From: Mikania micrantha
Taxonomy: Eukaryota; Streptophyta; Magnoliopsida; Asterales; Asteraceae
NCBI GenBank assembly: GCA_009363875.1
Contig: CM018692.1
Coordinates: 632,501 to 696,500 of the forward strand
Direction: 5' to 3'
Length of the DNA stretch: 64,000 bases
In this document: positions 61,036-64,000 of the stretch, in pieces
Layout of the letters: every line of letters starts with the position of its first letter
Position numbering within the stretch: the first letter of the stretch is position 1
Translations under genes and position numbers: made by a program
The notes under the pieces: generated by a model
The model's database searches: none
The model's input: the letters and a program-made list of their open reading frames with translations, nothing else
What the model was told of the DNA's origin: nothing

Positions 61036-61799
61036 GCTGGTTTAGGTTGGGTCAAGGGTGGTTAAATCCTAAGCACATAAACTAATAAGGAGGGTGAACA
61101 AGGTATTATGGGGGTTGAATAAACAAGTGCATGCATGAACAAGTTAATAGTTGCCACCTTGATATTAATGATATAAAGTTTAAATAATGAGGAATGATAT
61201 ATAATGTGAGATTTTTTATAACCTAAATATGATTTATTTAAACTAAAAAGGGATTGATAATTTAAATAATGATGGTGGAATTGGATAACCATGCATGTAT
61301 GTATGGAGTATGTATAAATGAAGACATCATGTTCTTTTGGCATATCTAATTATAAGAAATATATATATATATATATATATATATTCACAAGTAATTATCA
61401 ACTAGAGTCAAGTGAAAACTAACAAGTTTAATTCATGACCTATGATGATCATTGATAAACCTTAGGTGTTACAAGATAACTTAGAATAAATCAATTAAGT
61501 GACCCAACACTTAAGGATATAGAATATATACTTGATTTAGATGAAACACGAATACTTATGAACATGAAACACACTATAATTACATATTGTTGAGTTGATC
61601 TTGAGTTCACTTACGCGAGCGCGCATATTACAGAACACTGATTCTAAGGATTCAAGTGAGTTCTCATAACCTCCCTTTCTTTTAAACTGTTTTGTTTTCA
61701 AACTCGGAGGTGAAACATGTATACCAATATATATTGACTTGATAACACAGGGATGACACTTACTTGCTTGTATGAGATCCATAGTTATGGGTTGTCATA

Positions 61800-62065
61800 T
61801 TCCATGAGTTGTTACTAATGACCTTGGTCATCTGTAATGACTGCATGTATTGTCACTATTCCATGAGTCGAAGCTTACGACTTTGTGTCATTCGCGACGA
61901 CTGCATGTATGGTCACATGGATGTTTCCACACTCCGTGTATTCGTTGTGGTTGACTTCGGTCTTCCTCAATGTTTGCATGTATTGTCACGTGGATGTTTC
62001 CACAACTCCGTGTGTCGTTGTTATTGACCTCGGTCACATACAATGACACATGTATGGTCACTTAT
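61800..62065 (+). repeat. Hairpin minisatellite of unit E
   Basis: Four units that share GCATGTAT-GTCAC-like parts (the last is diverged), with a small hairpin in each: ATGACC-TT-GGTCAT, AGTCG-AAGCTTA-CGACT, GAC-TTCG-GTC and TGACC-TC-GGTCA. Confidence 0.8.
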
Positions 62066-62721
62066 ATACATTGAGAATATTGATGGATTATTATTGGTTG
62101 ATTGAACATATGATTGATTATTTATGATGTGTTAAAGTATGTGATTAGGTGATTGAACTATGTGTTGAGATTGTGTATTTGGATATTGTGTGGGGTGATT
62201 TCACAGATGCTCATACGGATGCTATCAAGAAGATATAAACTCTTCAAACCCTTTTGTAAAACATTTGTTTTAAATATAAAACTTATGATTACTCACCAAC
62301 TACTTTGTAGTTGACACTTGATTTTTCACATGTTTCAGGTAATGAAGCTAAGTAGGTTGAGGAAGAAGAACTCATACTTTTGGACATCATCATATAGGAT
62401 CTTGGACTTAGCTAAATAACTGAAATTCTGGCGTTTAGAATTTAGTTAGATAGCTAAATCTCTTTTGTAATTGATGTAATTATTTCATGATGAACATGAT
62501 TTTTGTGTAATTAATTTGGTTGATTGAATGATATATGATGATTTGATTTGGATGCCCACGAGCTTTTGAACAATCTACACATCCCTCGTGGCATCCCGAC
62601 GTTTCCGCCATCGGTCGGGGTGTTACAATAATGATTATCACTTCCGATATCGCGCCCCGGGAACCTTCCGCTAGACGGGGAATCCGATCCAAATCCCGTC
62701 GGCTCGGGGTGTGACACTTAA

Positions 62722-63030
62722 ACTATATGCTTAATGCTTATGCTATAAACTTGAAGCTTAAACTATATGCATGATGCTTATGCTACAAACTAGAAGCTTA
62801 AACTATATGCTTGATGCTTATGCTACAAACTAGAAGCTTAAACTATATGTTTGATGCTTATGCTACAAACTAGAAGCTTAAACTGCATGCTTGATGCTTA
62901 TGCTACAAACTTGATGCCTAAACTATACACTTGATACTTATGCTACAAATTAGAAGCTTAAACTATATGCTTGATGCTTATGCTATGGATTACATGCTCA
63001 AACTATATGCGAATGCTTAAATCTATATGC
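62722..63030 (+). repeat. 40-bp satellite of unit A
   Basis: About seven copies of a 40-bp unit containing ATGCTTGATGCTTATGCTAC. It is the continuation of the sequence at 52110-52231, which proves that unit B is inserted in it. Confidence 0.92.
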
Positions 63031-63049
63031 TCAAAACTATGATTGTGTG

Positions 63050-63440
63050 CGAAATGCTAAGCTTGTATCTAATCATGGGCTACGTGATTGCCAAACGACT
63101 GCTAGAGCAGAGCTTGTACCCATGCATTGAGATACGTGGAAGCTAAACTATAACGATGCTAAGCTTTTATCTATATAAGAGACACGTGATTGCTAAACGA
63201 CTGCTAGAGCAGGGCTTGTGTCTGCTTATATGAGATATGTAAATGCTAAACTACTTGTGTATGCATGGCTTGTGTTTATGTATGAGATACGTGATTGCCA
63301 AACGACTGCTAGAGCAGGGCTTGTATCTTGTATAGGAGACACGTAATTGCTAGACTATTCGAATACTAAGCTTAACTAATTCATGAGATACGTAATGGCT
63401 AAACGACTGCTAGAGCAGGGCTTGTACCCACGCATGAGAT
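63050..63440 (+). repeat. 102-bp repeat with CTGCTAGAGCAG hairpin (unit A)
   Basis: Four copies of CTGC-TAGA-GCAG, at 63099, 63201, 63306 and 63407, each within an ACGTGATTGC/CTTGTA context. Confidence 0.88.
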
Positions 63441-63589
63441 TAGTGAAAGCTAAACTATGATGCGTGAAACTATGATGCTAGTTAAACTTACATTGAAGCT
63501 AATACACATGAATGCTATAAACTTGTAAACTTTGAAATAGTAAACTACAGTTATGATGGAGACTGGATTGAATGGTAGGTAAAATGCTT

Positions 63590-63850
63590 AATTATTATTA
63601 ACAACAGTGTCATATGCGAATTAGTATGTGGTGGGACGGCGTTTGGGCGGGTTGTAGGCTCGACTCAGGGGTATGCCCTATATATAAGCATACCGATTTG
63701 GATATTACATGTAAAGTTAATGAGGTTAAGGTTTTACCGAAAGAGGTTTGCTAAAGCTATTTTTAAACTTATAAACTACATGAACTCACCAACCATTGTG
63801 TTGACTTTGTTTTTCTTACATGCTTTCTCATGTGATGGACAGGTTTAAGC
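63590..63850 (+). repeat. GGTATGC module and acceptor-like site (unit A)
   Basis: Homologous to the duplicated module of units F and B; here there is one copy. It is followed by the conserved CTCACCAACCATTGTGTTG and CTTTCTCATGTGATGG, in which the acceptor AG is changed to AT. Confidence 0.8.
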
Positions 63851-64000
63851 TAAGGCTCAGGATTGCATACTAGGCTGCCCAGATAGAGGACCAATTTGAC
63901 TTTTGGAAGCACATCTTTTGTTATTTATACGAATCACTTTTGGATGTCTTGTACAGTTACAAGATAGAAAACATTTGATTCTTTTGATAGGTTTACCGGG

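Larger units (their letters stand above)
59201..62627 (+). mobile_element. LTR unit E, complete, 3427 bp, nested in B
   Basis: Starts TGTAACATCACTG and ends GGGGTGTTACA, with target duplication ATAAT at 59196-59200 and 62628-62632. It has two U3 hairpins, a TATA region (60046-60062), a CGAACC array, a donor-like AAGTGAGTTC near 61650, a hairpin array and an acceptor-like ACATGTTTCAG|GTAATG near 62338. No gag-pol. Confidence 0.85.
52232..62716 (+). mobile_element. LTR unit B, complete, interrupted by G and E
   Basis: Starts TGTAACATCAGTGC at 52232 and ends GGTGTGACA at 62716, with target duplication CTTAA at 52227-52231 and 62717-62721. Without G and E (and their target copies) it is about 4.8 kb, close to F (4.46 kb), and its 3' half matches F. 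No gag-pol. It lacks the CGAACC array; 53160-54060 is unrelated single-copy-looking sequence instead. Confidence 0.83.
49598..64000 (+). mobile_element. LTR unit A (outer, interrupted by B; runs off the right edge)
   Basis: Starts TATAACATCAGTGCTGG at 49598 (the first base pair of TG is changed) and is cut by unit B at 52232. It resumes at 62722 in the same satellite sequence and continues to the window end, about 200 bp short of the expected end by comparison with unit F. Its own sequence in the window is about 3.9 kb. It has U3 hairpins, a TATA region, CGAACC and GGCCC arrays, a donor-like AAG|GTGAGT near 52014, a 40-bp satellite, a hairpin array and the GGTATGC module. No gag-pol. Confidence 0.75.

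Overview
This is a piece of plant nuclear chromosome, from a eudicot. The style of the repeats suggests Asteraceae, but that is an inference. The evidence is genes broken by many short GT-AG introns, plant-specific gene families, AT-rich spacers and dense nested transposons. Nothing prokaryotic or organellar was seen.

Layout. Positions 1-8824 are long non-coding LTR units on the minus strand (C, D and a complete 4.46-kb unit F inside C). Positions 8825-49597 are a gene island with five genes, all on the minus strand: an F-box/FBD protein (10369-11794), a Pti1-like kinase (15154-18828 plus a spliced leader to about 20200), a Golgi-type DUF248 methyltransferase (21549-26162), a plastid-type PEP-mutase/isocitrate-lyase superfamily enzyme (28704-39618) and the mitochondrial import subunit PAM16 (41685-46345). 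For all five, every exon junction could be placed so that the reading frame and family homology run through. Positions 49598-64000 are plus-strand LTR units nested three deep: A is interrupted by B, and B by G and E.

Mobile DNA in the island: an intact 4.96-kb Ty1/copia element in intron 6 of the PEP-mutase-family gene, with LTRs that match by eye except for one 8-bp indel; a 650-bp solo LTR; a hAT element nested in a Harbinger MITE in the methyltransferase gene; a foldback MITE with a 10-bp target duplication; further Harbinger MITEs; three copies of a SINE-like repeat; and a dead copia fragment in PAM16 intron 2.

The most unusual signal is in the LTR units, not the genes. F, B, E and G each have TG...CA-type ends and a 5-bp target duplication, and none contains gag-pol, so they behave as very long solo LTRs or non-autonomous elements. 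They share (1) two U3 inverted repeats per unit with the same loop, GTGACGAT or TGACGA, and arms that differ but still pair; (2) a donor-like site, a tandem array and an acceptor-like site in that order, where the array differs in every unit but is built of small hairpins, several with compensatory arm changes; and (3) in F, A and E, arrays of about 13-21 copies of CGAACC, with GGGCC/GGCCC arrays in F and A. These patterns are visible in the sequence; function is unproven.

The five genes belong to unrelated pathways (protein turnover, signalling, wall-polymer methylation, small-molecule metabolism, mitochondrial import), and I see no operon-like logic.
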